Shown piece after piece: positions 1 to 9,627 of a stretch of DNA of 64,000 bases. Within the stretch, counting starts at the first letter, position 1. Each line of letters opens with the position of its first letter. Location: assembly GCF_020866845.1 (NCBI RefSeq), contig NZ_CP086594.1, positions 496,001 through 560,000 on the forward strand, written 5' to 3'. A model generated the notes under the pieces. That model was given only the letters and a program-made list of their open reading frames with translations. It searched no databases and had not been told where the DNA came from. The DNA comes from Sphingomonas radiodurans (lineage in GTDB: Bacteria > Pseudomonadota > Alphaproteobacteria > Sphingomonadales > Sphingomonadaceae). The position numbers and the translations under genes were made by a program.

Positions 1-376
1 ATGCGCCGCCCGTCTCGAGCACGTTCTGCCCGTCGAAATGCGAGCGATCGCGGTACGGCGAGGCGATCGCGTGAACGAACAGCGCCTGCCGCTTACGGTA
101 CAGCGCGGCGGCGTTCGTCATGTTGGGGTGCAACGCGAACATCGCATCGAGCTTCGTGGCGCCCGCGATGTCGTCCGCGAATGCATTGCCCCGCAAGCTC
201 GCGAACGCCGGATCGCCTACAGGCATTAGCGTGCCAAGCCCGTCGGCCGCGCCGCGCTGGATGATGAAGACGAAACGGCGCTCTGTCGCGGCTCGGGCGA
301 AGGCCATGCGCGGCGCCATGCCGGCGGCGAGCGTGCTCAGCGCACCACCGATCAGGAAGGAACGACGATCGAACAT
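1..376 (-). CDS. DUF1501 family exported protein (C-terminus beyond window)
   Basis: Only the first ~125 residues are in the window. The protein starts MFDRRSFLIGG, a twin-arginine (RRSF) signal followed by a hydrophobic stretch and an AFA cleavage site near residue 27, so it should be exported folded to the periplasm. The mature start (RRFVFIIQRGAADGLGTL) and SHFDGQN near residue 115 are typical of DUF1501, a family with an alkaline-phosphatase-like fold and no firm biochemical role. It lies 4 bases behind the DUF1800 gene on the same strand; the DUF1800-DUF1501 pair is a recurrent two-gene unit, which supports both calls. Confidence 0.85.
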   Translation of the reverse strand, partial: MFDRRSFLIGGALSTLAAGMAPRMAFARAATERRFVFIIQRGAADGLGTLMPVGDPAFASLRGNAFADDIAGATKLDAMFALHPNMTNAAALYRKRQALFVHAIASPYRDRSHFDGQNVLETGGA

Positions 377-380
377 CCGA

Positions 381-1841
381 TTATCTCCGCATCATCTCTG
401 GCGCGACTAGCAACAGCGCAAGCGCCTGGCCGGGACTCTCGGCGCGGCGCAGCGCCTCCGCGGTCGCCGGCGTCAGCGCATCGGGGAACAGCCGTGTGGC
501 GAGCGCGCGCGCGTCGACCTCGGGACTGCGCTGCGCGATCCGCTCCGCCGCCTCGACGCGGCGCATGAGCGCGTCCGACCCGGCCCAGGTCGATGCGGTA
601 TCGTCGAACCCGTTGGGCTGCCCGGGCTTCCAAACCTGCTGCCCAAGCTGCGCCTGCAGCCCGATGCCCGATACCGGCACACCTCCCTGCACGCCGGTCG
701 CGCGGAGCGCGGCGATTGACCATTCCCACGGGCTGCGAAACTTGAGCGGCTGCGGCGCCCATGCTTCGGGCGAGGCAATGATCGCGCGATAGATCGTCGG
801 CAGATCGCCGTCGGACTTGACGAACGCCGCCTCCAGCCGTGCCACCATCGCCGGCGGCGGCGCGTCACCGGCGAAATGCCTGGCGAGCTTGGTCGCGATG
901 TGAGTCGCCGTCGCCGGTCGGCGGGCGAGGTCGTTGAGCACCGCCTGCGCCTGATCCCCTCCGGTCTGTGGATAACGTGTGCCCAGGATCGTTCGCGTGC
1001 CCGGCTCATGGATTTCGGCCACGAATCCGAAGTCGCCCGTCGTCTGCCGACGGCCGGCGCGGCGGCCAAGGCCGGGAACCGTCGACCCCGTCATCGCGCG
1101 CGCGAGTTCGGTAACGTCCGTTTGGGTATAGCCGGTCCGCACCCCCAGCGTGTGCAGCTCGAGGATCTCGCGCGCCAGATTCTCATTCAGCCCGCGCTTG
1201 CGCTCTGCGACGCGCGGGCGCTGGCCGAAGCTGCTGTTCGGGCCAATCGAACCGGATTGGTTGAGATACAGCAGCATCGCCGGATGCCGTTCGGCCGCAA
1301 GGAGCAGATCGGCGAACCGCCCCATGACGTTCGGGCGGATCGCATCGAATTCGAACGCACCCGCAAGCGAGGCGACCGGAGGGTTCTCGGCAGACACCGC
1401 GAAGTGATTGGCCCAGAAATGCACCAGCCGCTCCACGAACGGCGCCGTCGAGGTCAGCGCGATTGCGATGCGGGCATCCACCGCATCATTATAGTGCAGC
1501 CGCAAATCGCGCCGTGCATCGCGCCGCATCGCCATCGCGGCGGGTATGCTTTCGTCGCCCGCATCGGCCATTCCCTCCGCTGGCAAACGCGCGTTTATCG
1601 GCGCGGCCATGTCCTCCGCCGGTTGCAATCGGCCCGCGCGCCTCACGTCACGCCCACGTGCCTGATACTCGCCGATGTCAGCAACGATCGTCGCGGTCGC
1701 TGAGATCGACCGCAGCGCCGCCGGCCGCGACTCGTAGCGTGTCAGCTGTGCCGCCAGCCAGCCGCGCGCATCGCCCGGCACGGTATCGTCAGGCCGCGCG
1801 CCAAGACCAAAGCGGTTTAGCGCGATCGATCGCTCACTCAC
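381..1841 (-). CDS. DUF1800 family protein
   Basis: 486 residues beginning MSERSIALNRFGLGARPDD. Family hallmarks visible are ERLVHFWANHFAVS around residue 145 and NENLAREILELHTLGV around residue 245, followed by GYTQTDVTELARAMTG. These match DUF1800, a large uncharacterised family normally found next to DUF1501 secreted proteins, as here. No clear signal peptide is present, unlike the partner. Length is normal for the shorter members. The function is unknown; co-export or maturation of the DUF1501 partner is a guess from the constant pairing. Confidence 0.88.
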   Translation of the reverse strand: MSERSIALNRFGLGARPDDTVPGDARGWLAAQLTRYESRPAALRSISATATIVADIGEYQARGRDVRRAGRLQPAEDMAAPINARLPAEGMADAGDESIPAAMAMRRDARRDLRLHYNDAVDARIAIALTSTAPFVERLVHFWANHFAVSAENPPVASLAGAFEFDAIRPNVMGRFADLLLAAERHPAMLLYLNQSGSIGPNSSFGQRPRVAERKRGLNENLAREILELHTLGVRTGYTQTDVTELARAMTGSTVPGLGRRAGRRQTTGDFGFVAEIHEPGTRTILGTRYPQTGGDQAQAVLNDLARRPATATHIATKLARHFAGDAPPPAMVARLEAAFVKSDGDLPTIYRAIIASPEAWAPQPLKFRSPWEWSIAALRATGVQGGVPVSGIGLQAQLGQQVWKPGQPNGFDDTASTWAGSDALMRRVEAAERIAQRSPEVDARALATRLFPDALTPATAEALRRAESPGQALALLLVAPEMMRR

Positions 1842-1917
1842 TCACAATCTCCTTCGCCACTCGTCTGTACGCGAAGATTGTCGCACGGATGTGCCGAGCG
1901 CAGGAGAATCGATCCGA

Positions 1918-2703
1918 TCAGCCGGGCAACCCGGAGTCGCTCGTCGCGCTGATCGCATGCTTTGGCTGGGACGACATCGTGCGTGCAAGCGTCTCGAACC
2001 GATCGCCATCGATGCGGATTTCGTTGAACGCCGGCGGAGACTCGCGCACCCGCTTGGAAAGTGTGCCCGCGCCAATCAGCCGCACCGTCCAGTCGCCGCG
2101 GCGATAAGGCACGTCGAACGGATCGTGTACATGCCCCGAAAGCACGGCATGCGCACCGGCATCCGCCAACGCATCGAGCGCCTGCTGGCCCTTGCGCGTG
2201 CGCGCGGTGCCGCGCGTGCCTGTCTCGATCAATGGATGGTGCCCGGCGATGAAGATCAGATTGCCCTTCGGCGCCTTCGCCACCAATTCCAGCGCACGGC
2301 TCAGCGCGCCATCGCTGACATAGCCCTTGGACCAATTCAGGCGCCATTGCGCGCGCGCAGTCGTCTTGAACGGGATGATCGAGATACCCGGCAAGTCGAG
2401 CGGTTGTTCGATCATTCGCTCGGCCGCGCCATAGCGCTTGTATGGGGCAAAGATCCGACGCAGCGGATCCCAATAATAGGGCAGATCGTGATTGCCGACC
2501 TCGATTGTCACCGGCACGCCGAGCGAGCGGAGCCAGTTGCCGCCGTCGTCGAACTCGCTCCGCTTGGCGCGCATCGTCAAATCGCCGGTCATGATCACGG
2601 CATCGGGCCGTTCATCGGCGACACACGCCTCGAACCAGGCGAGCGCATCAGGATCCTCGGCACCGAAGTGCACGTCACTAACGTGAAAAAGCTTCATCGG
2701 CAT
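1918..2703 (-). CDS. Metallophosphoesterase (calcineurin-like)
   Basis: About 261 residues with the ordered metal-binding motifs of the calcineurin-like superfamily: DVHFG near residue 9, GDLTMR near 40, GNHD near 70, GHHP near 155 and GHVHD near 195. They would hold a di-metal centre that hydrolyses phosphomono- or diesters; the arrangement resembles class III cyclic-nucleotide phosphodiesterases, but the substrate cannot be read from sequence. The start is chosen at the ATG of MPMKLFHVSDVHFG; an ATG two codons later or a TTG two codons earlier are equally possible, as no strong ribosome-binding site is visible. It is separated from the DUF1800 gene by 76 bases. Confidence 0.85.
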   Translation of the reverse strand: MPMKLFHVSDVHFGAEDPDALAWFEACVADERPDAVIMTGDLTMRAKRSEFDDGGNWLRSLGVPVTIEVGNHDLPYYWDPLRRIFAPYKRYGAAERMIEQPLDLPGISIIPFKTTARAQWRLNWSKGYVSDGALSRALELVAKAPKGNLIFIAGHHPLIETGTRGTARTRKGQQALDALADAGAHAVLSGHVHDPFDVPYRRGDWTVRLIGAGTLSKRVRESPPAFNEIRIDGDRFETLARTMSSQPKHAISATSDSGLPG

Positions 2704-2764
2704 CGCCAACGCGCTGCCCGCAAAATGGTTCGAGGGTCAACCGTGTCGGAGGCGAACGCGACGA

Positions 2765-3019
2765 TCAGCCGCGGCGATGCTTCCCGCCATATTGCTTGCC
2801 AATATAGCCGCCAATCCGCGCCATTTCCTCCGCCGCAGCGCGGCTCGCCTCAGCGGCGCAGGGCAGTGGATCACGGTCCGCGAGGGTCGCGCGCATCGCC
2901 ACGCGATCGCACAACGTTTCGATATCCGCACGGGTGAGGATGTTCTTCTCGCGAAGCAGGCAGAGCAGGCTCTGCAAGATCACGGTTGCTTCATCGCCCG
3001 CGCGCGTTTCCGGCAACAT
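2765..3019 (-). CDS. Small conserved-looking hypothetical protein
   Basis: 84 residues starting MLPETRAGDEATVILQSL. The start is fixed by a good AGGAGAG ribosome-binding site 8 bases upstream. The body reads as two helices (LQSLLCLLREKNILTRADI and a Ala-rich helix near the C-terminus) ending in a basic tail KQYGGKHRRG. No motif allows a functional call. It stands alone between the phosphoesterase and the efflux operon, all on the reverse strand. Confidence 0.6.
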   Translation of the reverse strand: MLPETRAGDEATVILQSLLCLLREKNILTRADIETLCDRVAMRATLADRDPLPCAAEASRAAAEEMARIGGYIGKQYGGKHRRG

Positions 3020-3078
3020 GGCTACTCTCCTATTTTCTCGACGGGAGAGTAACCGATTGGTGCCCGCGCGCAAGCGCC

Positions 3079-4533
3079 TCAGTTAAGTCCGCCGCCTAAC
3101 GCGCGATACAATTCGACCAGATTGCTCGCCCGCGCCTGCCGCGTGGTTACCAACTGCTGCTGCGCGGCATACGACGTGCGCTGGGCATCGAGCGCAACGA
3201 GGAACGAATCGACGCCAGCGCGGTAGCGCGCGTCCGACAATCGCGCGGCCACTTGCGCCGCCTCGGCCCGCGCGGTCTGCGCTGCGAGTTGCTCGCCGAT
3301 CATGCCGCGCTGCGCCAGCGCGTCCGACACTTCCCGGAACGCGGTCTGAACCGCCCGCTCGTAGGTGGCGACCGCCACTTGCTGCGACGCGCGGGCATAT
3401 TCGAGATTGCCGGCATTGCGTCCGCCATCAAACAGCGGCAGCCCGAGCGATGGCGCGCCCGAATAGGTGAAGCTGCCACCACCGAAGAGCCCCGCTAGCG
3501 CGGTCGAGAGCGTGCCGATCGAGGCGGTCAGCGAGATGGTCGGGAAGAAGGCCGCACGCGCGGCGCCGATATTGGCGTTCTCCGCAATCAGCTGATGCTC
3601 GGCCTGCAGCACGTCCGGACGGCGCAGAAGCACTTGCGAGGAAAGGTCGCCTGGCAACGCGTCGCGCGTCGGCACGTCGGCGCCGATTCCGCTCGGCAAT
3701 TGCTCCGCCGGGATGGTCGTGCCGACGAGCAGATTGAGCGCATTCTGATCCTGTGCAAGCCGCGTCTGGATCGTCGCAATGTCGTTGCGCGCCGCCTGAT
3801 AGTTCGTCTCGGACTGTCGCGCCTCCAGTTCGGAGGCGACGCCGATGCGGAATTGCGCGCGCGTCAGTTCCAGCGACTGCTCGAAAGCCTTCAGCGTCTC
3901 ACGGCTGATTCTCAGCTGTTCCTGATCCGCCGCCATCGTCAGCCACGCAGTCGCGATTTCCGCGATCAGGCTGATCCGCGCCGAGCGCTGCGCTTCCTCC
4001 GAGGCGAAATAGCGCTCCTGCGCCGCTTCGCTGAGATTGCGGACCCGGCCGAACAGATCGAGCTCGAACGCTGAGAAGCCTGCGCTTAGTGAATAGATCT
4101 CGAGGTTCGACGAGGTCGAGCCTGCCCCAGCGCCGCCGGCAGCGCCCCCGGCCGCACCACCCCCGGCGCCAAAGATATTGTTCGTGAACGTCGACGATCC
4201 CGACAGCGACGTGGAGGGCACCCGATCCGCGCGCTGGACGCGATATTGCGCGCGCGCCTGCAGCACGTTGCCGGCCGCGATGCGCAAATCGCGATTGTTG
4301 GCGAGCCCGGTCTCGATCACTTGCCGCAGCCGCGGATCGAGGAAGAAATCGCGCCAGCCGATCGCGGTGACATCCGGCGCATCGGTCGCGGCGCGCGGGT
4401 ACACCCCACCTTCGGGGAGCGCGACCGGCACCGCGCCGCCCGGGCGCACATATTTCGGCGCAAGGTTGCAGCCCGACAGCGCGGTGGCGAGCGCCAGCGC
4501 GGCGAGAATGGAACGGCGGTTCATGCTATTCAT
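3079..4533 (-). CDS. RND efflux outer-membrane lipoprotein, NodT/OprM family
   Basis: 484 residues. An N-terminal lipoprotein signal ends in the lipobox LSGC at residues 19-22, followed by NLAPKYVRP, the standard start of NodT-type outer-membrane factors. Two repeated outer-membrane-efflux-protein halves follow, with the typical [22 protein letters not shown] segment split across residues 305-330 and [14 protein letters not shown] near 385. A Gly/Ala-rich loop lies near residue 130. It forms the TolC-like channel of the tripartite pump encoded by the two genes upstream; its ATG overlaps the pump stop by four bases (ATGA), implying coupled translation. Confidence 0.95.
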   Translation of the reverse strand: MNSMNRRSILAALALATALSGCNLAPKYVRPGGAVPVALPEGGVYPRAATDAPDVTAIGWRDFFLDPRLRQVIETGLANNRDLRIAAGNVLQARAQYRVQRADRVPSTSLSGSSTFTNNIFGAGGGAAGGAAGGAGAGSTSSNLEIYSLSAGFSAFELDLFGRVRNLSEAAQERYFASEEAQRSARISLIAEIATAWLTMAADQEQLRISRETLKAFEQSLELTRAQFRIGVASELEARQSETNYQAARNDIATIQTRLAQDQNALNLLVGTTIPAEQLPSGIGADVPTRDALPGDLSSQVLLRRPDVLQAEHQLIAENANIGAARAAFFPTISLTASIGTLSTALAGLFGGGSFTYSGAPSLGLPLFDGGRNAGNLEYARASQQVAVATYERAVQTAFREVSDALAQRGMIGEQLAAQTARAEAAQVAARLSDARYRAGVDSFLVALDAQRTSYAAQQQLVTTRQARASNLVELYRALGGGLN

Positions 4534-7500
4534 GCTCCCTGCGGCGCGCGGTCGCCATCGCGGTCGCGCCCGTCGTCACGGACATCATCGGCTTCGTCGT
4601 CACGCTTGCCGCGGTTGAACAGCCGCGTGATCACCACGAAGAACATCGGGACGAGGAAGATCGCGAGCACGGTGGCCGACAACATCCCGCCGACGACCGC
4701 GCGGCCGATCGCATTCTGCCCGCCGGCACCCGCCCCGGTCGAAACCGCCAGCGGCAGCACGCCGAAGATGAACGCGAGGCTCGTCATCAGGATCGGGCGC
4801 AGCCGCAGCTTCGCCGCTTCGACAGCGGCCTGGAACGGCCTCATCCCCTCCGCAATCCGCTCCTGCGCGAACTCGACGATCAGAATCGCGTTCTTCGCGG
4901 ATACGCCGATCGTGGTGATCAGACCCACCTGCAGATAAATGTCGTTGTTCAGCCCGGTCAGCGTCGCCGCCAGCAGCGCGCCGACCACGCCCAGCGGCAC
5001 TACCAGCAGCACCGAGATCGGCACCGACCAGCTTTCGTACAGCGCGGCAAGGCACAGGAACACGATCAGCAGCGACAGCGCGTACAACGCCGGCGCCTGC
5101 CCACCCGACAGCCGTTCCTCGAACGACAGCCCAGTCCATTCCAGCTGCGTGCCCGGCGGCAACTTGGCATGCATTTCCTCGATCGCGGTCATCGCGCCGC
5201 CGGTGCTGAGCCCCTGCCCCGCCGCGCCCTGCAGCTGCATCGCGGGTTGGCCGTTGTACCGGGTCAGCTGCACCGGCGCATTGGCCCATTCGATCGTCGA
5301 GAAAGACGTGAACGGCACCATCTGCCCGTCGGCGCCGCGCACATAGAAGGACGCGAGATCCTCGGGCTTCAGGCGAAACGCCTGATCGGCCTGAATATAC
5401 ACGCGCTTCACGCGACCCCGATCGATGAAGTCGTTGACGTATGATCCACCCCAGGCGGTGGAGATCGTCGCATTGACCTGCCCCAGATCGAGCCCGAGTG
5501 CGCGTGCCTTGTCCTGATCGACGACGATCTTCAGCTGCGGCGCGTCCTCAAGGCTCAGCGGACGGACTTGCGCCACCCGCGGATCCTGCGCGGCCGCCCC
5601 GAGCAGCATGTTGCGCGTCTGCGTCAGCCGCGCATGGCCGATCCCGCCGGTATCCACCAGCTGCACGTCGAACCCGGTCGCATTGCCGAGCTCCTGCACC
5701 GCTGGCGGCACCAGCGCGAAGATCATGCCGTCCTTGAACTGCGAGAAGGCTCCCATCGCACGGCCGGCGACTGCCTGCGCGCGGTTGTCCGCACCCGGGC
5801 GATCCTCCCATGGCTTCAGGCTGATGAAGGCGAGGCCCGCATTCTGGCCCTGCCCCGCGAAGCTGAAGCCATTGATGGTGAACACGGACTTCACTGCCGA
5901 TTCGCCCAGGAACTGGCTTCGCACGAGCGCGAGGCCCTTCTCAGTGCGCGCGGTGGTCGACCCTGCCGGGCCTTGGACCAGCGCGATAACAGTTCCCTGA
6001 TCTTCCTCCGGCAAGAAAGCGCCGGGCAGCCGCATGAACATGAAGACCATGCCGGCAACGATCAGCGCATAGACGAGCAGCGAGCGCTTCCAACTGCGCG
6101 CCGTCCGCTTCACGCCGCGCTCGTACTTCGCCGTACCGCGCTCGAAGGTGCGATTGAACCAGCGGAAGAAGCGCGCGAAAATGCCGTTGCCCTGATGCTT
6201 GTTCGGATCGTGCGGCTTCAGGATCGTCGCGCACAGCGCCGGCGTCAGGATCAGCGCGACCAGCACCGACAGCACCATCGCGGAGACGATCGTGATCGAG
6301 AACTGACGATAGATCACGCCGGTCGATCCGCCGAAGAACGCCATCGGCAGGAAAACAGCCGACAGCACCAGCCCAATGCCGATCAGCGCGCCCGAGATCT
6401 CGTCCATCGATTTGCGCGCGGCGGCTTTCGGGGAAAGCCCCTCGTCGACGATCAGCCGCTCGACATTCTCGACGACCACAATCGCATCGTCCACCAACAG
6501 GCCGATCGCGAGCACCATGCCGAACAGCGTTAGCGTGTTGATCGAATAGCCAGCGAGCGCCATCACCGCGAATGTACCGAGCAGCACCACCGGCACCGCG
6601 ATCGTGGGGATGATCGTCGCGCGCCAGTTCTGCAGGAACAGGAACATCACAAGGAAGACGAGCACGACCGCCTCGATCAGCGTCTCGACGACCTGCTCGA
6701 CCGACAGGCGAACGAACGGCGTGGTATCGTACGGGTAGACGACCTTCACGTCGGCCGGGAAGCCCCGCGCCAGCTCCTGCGTGCGCGCCTTCACCGCCTC
6801 GACCGTGTCGAGCGCGTTCGCGCCGGCAGCGAGCCGCACACCGAAGCCGGCAGCGGGCTTGCCGTTGAACTTCGCATCGAAGCCGTAATTCTCGGCGCCG
6901 AGTTCGACCCGCGCGACGTCCGATAAGCGGACGACCGCGCCTTCCTGCGAAGTCTTGAGGCGGATCGCGCCGAACTGCTCGGCGGTTTGCAAGCGCGACT
7001 GCACCGACACGGTGGCGTTGAGCATCTGCTCCGCCGGCGCTGGTTGCGCGCCGATCTGGCCCGCGGAAACCTGCGCGTTCTGCGCCTGCACCGCTGCCGT
7101 CACGTCGGCGATCGTCAGCTGGTAGCTGTTGAGCTTCAGCGGATCGACCCACAGCCGCATCGCATATTGTGAGCCGAACACCTGAAGCTCGCCGACGCCG
7201 GTCACCCGGCTGATCGGATCCTGCAAGCGCGAGACCACCATGTCCGCCAGATCGGTGCCGCTGTGCGACCCGTCCTGCGAATACAGCCCGACGACCACCA
7301 GGAAGCTGGCCGCCGACTTCTGCACCTGAAGCCCCTGCTGCTGCACTTCCTGCGGCAGCAGCGGGGTCGCTGCCTGCAGCTTGTTCTGCACCTGGACCTG
7401 CGCGATGTCCGGATCGGTGCCCTGCTCGAACGTCAGCGTGATCGTGAGATTGCCTGACGAAGACGAGTTGGCCGAAAAATAGCGCAGATTGTCGATGCCG

Positions 7501-7709
7501 CGTAGCTGCTGCTCGATGATCTGAGTCGTCGTGCGCTCGAGCGTTTCCGCATCGGCGCCGGGATAGATCGCGCTGATCGACACCGCGGGCGGCGCAATCT
7601 CGGGGAACTGGGCGACCGGGAGCGAGCGGATCGCGATCGCGCCACCCAGCATCAGGACGATCGCGATGACCCATGCGAAGATGGGCCGATCGATGAAATA
7701 GCGTGACAT
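4530..7709 (-). CDS. RND multidrug efflux permease, HAE1 family (AcrB/MexB-like)
   Basis: 1059 residues, full length for AcrB-type pumps. It opens [20 protein letters not shown], the canonical first helix of the HAE1 family. The TM4 proton-relay region reads [16 protein letters not shown] with the paired aspartates intact, and the TM10 lysine is in [14 protein letters not shown]. It should export hydrophobic and amphiphilic drugs from periplasm and inner membrane in exchange for protons, as a trimer with the adaptor and outer-membrane factor encoded on either side. The C-terminus is a charged tail rich in Asp/Arg. The gene starts 6 bases after the adaptor stop. Confidence 0.97.
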   Translation of the reverse strand: MSRYFIDRPIFAWVIAIVLMLGGAIAIRSLPVAQFPEIAPPAVSISAIYPGADAETLERTTTQIIEQQLRGIDNLRYFSANSSSSGNLTITLTFEQGTDPDIAQVQVQNKLQAATPLLPQEVQQQGLQVQKSAASFLVVVGLYSQDGSHSGTDLADMVVSRLQDPISRVTGVGELQVFGSQYAMRLWVDPLKLNSYQLTIADVTAAVQAQNAQVSAGQIGAQPAPAEQMLNATVSVQSRLQTAEQFGAIRLKTSQEGAVVRLSDVARVELGAENYGFDAKFNGKPAAGFGVRLAAGANALDTVEAVKARTQELARGFPADVKVVYPYDTTPFVRLSVEQVVETLIEAVVLVFLVMFLFLQNWRATIIPTIAVPVVLLGTFAVMALAGYSINTLTLFGMVLAIGLLVDDAIVVVENVERLIVDEGLSPKAAARKSMDEISGALIGIGLVLSAVFLPMAFFGGSTGVIYRQFSITIVSAMVLSVLVALILTPALCATILKPHDPNKHQGNGIFARFFRWFNRTFERGTAKYERGVKRTARSWKRSLLVYALIVAGMVFMFMRLPGAFLPEEDQGTVIALVQGPAGSTTARTEKGLALVRSQFLGESAVKSVFTINGFSFAGQGQNAGLAFISLKPWEDRPGADNRAQAVAGRAMGAFSQFKDGMIFALVPPAVQELGNATGFDVQLVDTGGIGHARLTQTRNMLLGAAAQDPRVAQVRPLSLEDAPQLKIVVDQDKARALGLDLGQVNATISTAWGGSYVNDFIDRGRVKRVYIQADQAFRLKPEDLASFYVRGADGQMVPFTSFSTIEWANAPVQLTRYNGQPAMQLQGAAGQGLSTGGAMTAIEEMHAKLPPGTQLEWTGLSFEERLSGGQAPALYALSLLIVFLCLAALYESWSVPISVLLVVPLGVVGALLAATLTGLNNDIYLQVGLITTIGVSAKNAILIVEFAQERIAEGMRPFQAAVEAAKLRLRPILMTSLAFIFGVLPLAVSTGAGAGGQNAIGRAVVGGMLSATVLAIFLVPMFFVVITRLFNRGKRDDEADDVRDDGRDRDGDRAPQGA

Positions 7710-7715
7710 CTGCGG

Positions 7716-8903
7716 TTACTTCGCCTGCCCGCCCTGCGCCGGCCCGCCGGGGGGGCCGCCAGCCGCGGGCTTAGCGTTGGGATTGTACGGCACTGCCTTC
7801 ACCGGCATGCCGGGACGCAGCATCATCGCGCCTTCGACGATCACCCGGTCGCCCGAGCGTAGCCCGGCAGTGACCAGCCAATTGTCGCCGATCGTGCGTG
7901 GCGCGGTGAGAATGCGTGGCTCGATCTTGTCGCCCTTGCCGACGACCAGCACCGTAGGCCGCCCCTGCTCGTCGCGCGAGACGGCGCGCTGCGGCACCAT
8001 CAAGCCATCGGACTGCGTTCCCTCGACCAGCTCGGCACGCACATACATGCCCGGCAGCAGCAGCCCGCGCGGATTGTCGAAGATCGCGCGAATCGATTGC
8101 GTGCCGGTTGCCGGATCGACGCTGACGTCGGTGAATTGCAGCCGGCCCTCGACCGGATAGAGCGAGCCGTCTTCCAGCCGCAGCCGCACGCGCGCCGCAC
8201 CGCCGCCGCGCGACAGCTCGCCGGACGAGATCTGCTGGCGCAGGCGGAGCAAGTCGGCGCTCGATTGCGGCACGTCGACATAGATCGGGTCGAGCCGCTG
8301 GATCGTCGTCAGCGGCGTCGTCTGCCCGGCCGTCACCAGCGCGCCGGTTGTCGCGACCGCGCGCCCGATCCTGCCCGAGATCGGCGCGGTGATCGTGGTG
8401 CGCGCAAGATCGATCTGCGCCGATCGCAGCGCGGCCTGCTGCGCGGCGACGTCGGCCTGCGCCTGCTGCGCGCTGGTAATCGCATTGTCATATTCCTGGC
8501 GGGCGATCGCGTTGATCTTCACCAGCTCGCCGTAGCGCCGCTGGAGCGCCGCGCTCGACGCGATTGAGGCGCGTGCCCGCGCCAGTGCCGCCCGCGCGCT
8601 CGCCACCGCAGTGACGTACGGCTGCTGATCGATCCGGAAGAGCGCCTGGCCACGCCGCACCGGCTCGCCCTCGCGGAACAGCCGCTCGGTGATGAGACCA
8701 TTCACCTGCGGGCGGACTTCCGACGTCTCGTACGCAGTCGTGCGGCCAGGCAGCGTCGTCGTTAGCGTCACCGCCTGCGACGACACGGTTATCACGCTCA
8801 CCTGTGGCGGCCCGGCGGGCTGTTGCGCGGCCTGCTGGCCCTGCCCGCAAGCTCCCAACGACGCCAGCATCAGCGCGGTGAGCGCGACCCTCTTGTATGA
8901 CAT
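7716..8903 (-). CDS. RND efflux periplasmic adaptor lipoprotein (AcrA/MexA-like)
   Basis: 395 residues from the ATG of MSYKRVALTALMLASLGACG; the lipobox LGAC sits at residues 16-19. A longer reading from position 8942 adds residues that would start inside the operator palindrome and is less likely. Domain order is barrel-sandwich (near residue 60-75 and 175-200), a helical hairpin rich in Ala/Gln (100-165), and beta-barrel plus membrane-proximal domain. It links the pump to the outer-membrane channel. It is the first gene of the operon and is transcribed divergently from the TetR regulator, whose likely operator lies 19 bases upstream of this start. Confidence 0.95.
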   Translation of the reverse strand: MSYKRVALTALMLASLGACGQGQQAAQQPAGPPQVSVITVSSQAVTLTTTLPGRTTAYETSEVRPQVNGLITERLFREGEPVRRGQALFRIDQQPYVTAVASARAALARARASIASSAALQRRYGELVKINAIARQEYDNAITSAQQAQADVAAQQAALRSAQIDLARTTITAPISGRIGRAVATTGALVTAGQTTPLTTIQRLDPIYVDVPQSSADLLRLRQQISSGELSRGGGAARVRLRLEDGSLYPVEGRLQFTDVSVDPATGTQSIRAIFDNPRGLLLPGMYVRAELVEGTQSDGLMVPQRAVSRDEQGRPTVLVVGKGDKIEPRILTAPRTIGDNWLVTAGLRSGDRVIVEGAMMLRPGMPVKAVPYNPNAKPAAGGPPGGPAQGGQAK

Positions 8904-8921
8904 GCGATTCTCTGTGATTAG

Positions 8922-8943
8922 CGTGAGTGATCGTTCACTCACG
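8922..8943. promoter_or_regulatory. Perfect palindromic operator, likely for the TetR regulator of the efflux operon
   Basis: Two 9-base arms, CGTGAGTGA and TCACTCACG, are exact inverted repeats separated by TCGT. The site lies between the divergent adaptor gene (start 8903) and the TetR-type regulator. TetR/AcrR proteins typically repress adjacent divergent efflux operons by binding such a palindrome over the promoters, so assignment as the operator is strong inference from position and symmetry. Confidence 0.8.
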
Positions 8944-9000
8944 TTTTGCTGCTACTGCGAACAAATCGATGCGTCAAGCATCGCAACCGGAGAGACCACC

Positions 9001-9624
9001 ATCGACGAATGCTCCACTGCCGCACCGGAATGTCGGCCGAGCCGCGCCGATGCGCGACGCGAGAAGGTGATCCAGGCTGCGCGTACCGCCTTTGCCGACA
9101 ATGGCTTTCACTCGACCGGTATTTCGCAGATCGCACGAAGCTCAGGGGTGCTGGTCGGCCAGATCTACCGTGACTTCGCGAACAAGGAGGCGATCGTCGC
9201 GGTGATCGTCGAGCGCGATCTCGAGGACTTTCTGTCCGAGCGCGGCCTCTCGGCAGCCGGCGCCGCGGGTGATCCGGATGCGGTGCGTGCATGGATCGCG
9301 CGCTTCGTCGCTTGCGACAAGCCCGAAGGCGGGCGGCTGGTTGCCGAGATCATGGCCGAGGCTTCGCGCAATCCCCGTATCGTCGAAATCGTACGCGGCG
9401 TCCACGATCGGATGCGGCGCGAGCTTCAGGCAGCCTTGCGGCTGCTGGTGCCAAGCACCGTCTCACCCGAGCATTTCGCGCGAGTCGCCGGGGTGATCGA
9501 GACAATTGCCGGCGGCGTCTTCCAACGGCGCCTCACGGAGGAGGATCAGCCCGGCCCCGAAGTGATCGACGCGCTGATGGAATGCATCAACGCCTCGATC
9601 GACAAGCTGCAGGCGGAGGGATGA
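9001..9624 (+). CDS. TetR/AcrR family efflux repressor
   Basis: The DNA-binding domain is clear: RREKVIQAARTAFADNGF, then TGISQIARSSGVLVGQIYRD and FANKEAIVAVIVERDLEDF, the usual helix-turn-helix of AcrR-like repressors, followed by a helical ligand domain of ~150 residues. The start is uncertain. A good GGAGAG site 6 bases before position 9001 points to an ATC codon (IDECSTAAPECR...). In-frame ATG 8902 or GTG 8914/8923 would add 26-33 residues and place the start in or before the operator. It is divergent from the RND operon and probably represses it, and perhaps itself, until an efflux substrate binds. Confidence 0.88.
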   Translation: MDECSTAAPECRPSRADARREKVIQAARTAFADNGFHSTGISQIARSSGVLVGQIYRDFANKEAIVAVIVERDLEDFLSERGLSAAGAAGDPDAVRAWIARFVACDKPEGGRLVAEIMAEASRNPRIVEIVRGVHDRMRRELQAALRLLVPSTVSPEHFARVAGVIETIAGGVFQRRLTEEDQPGPEVIDALMECINASIDKLQAEG

Positions 9625-9627
9625 GGC

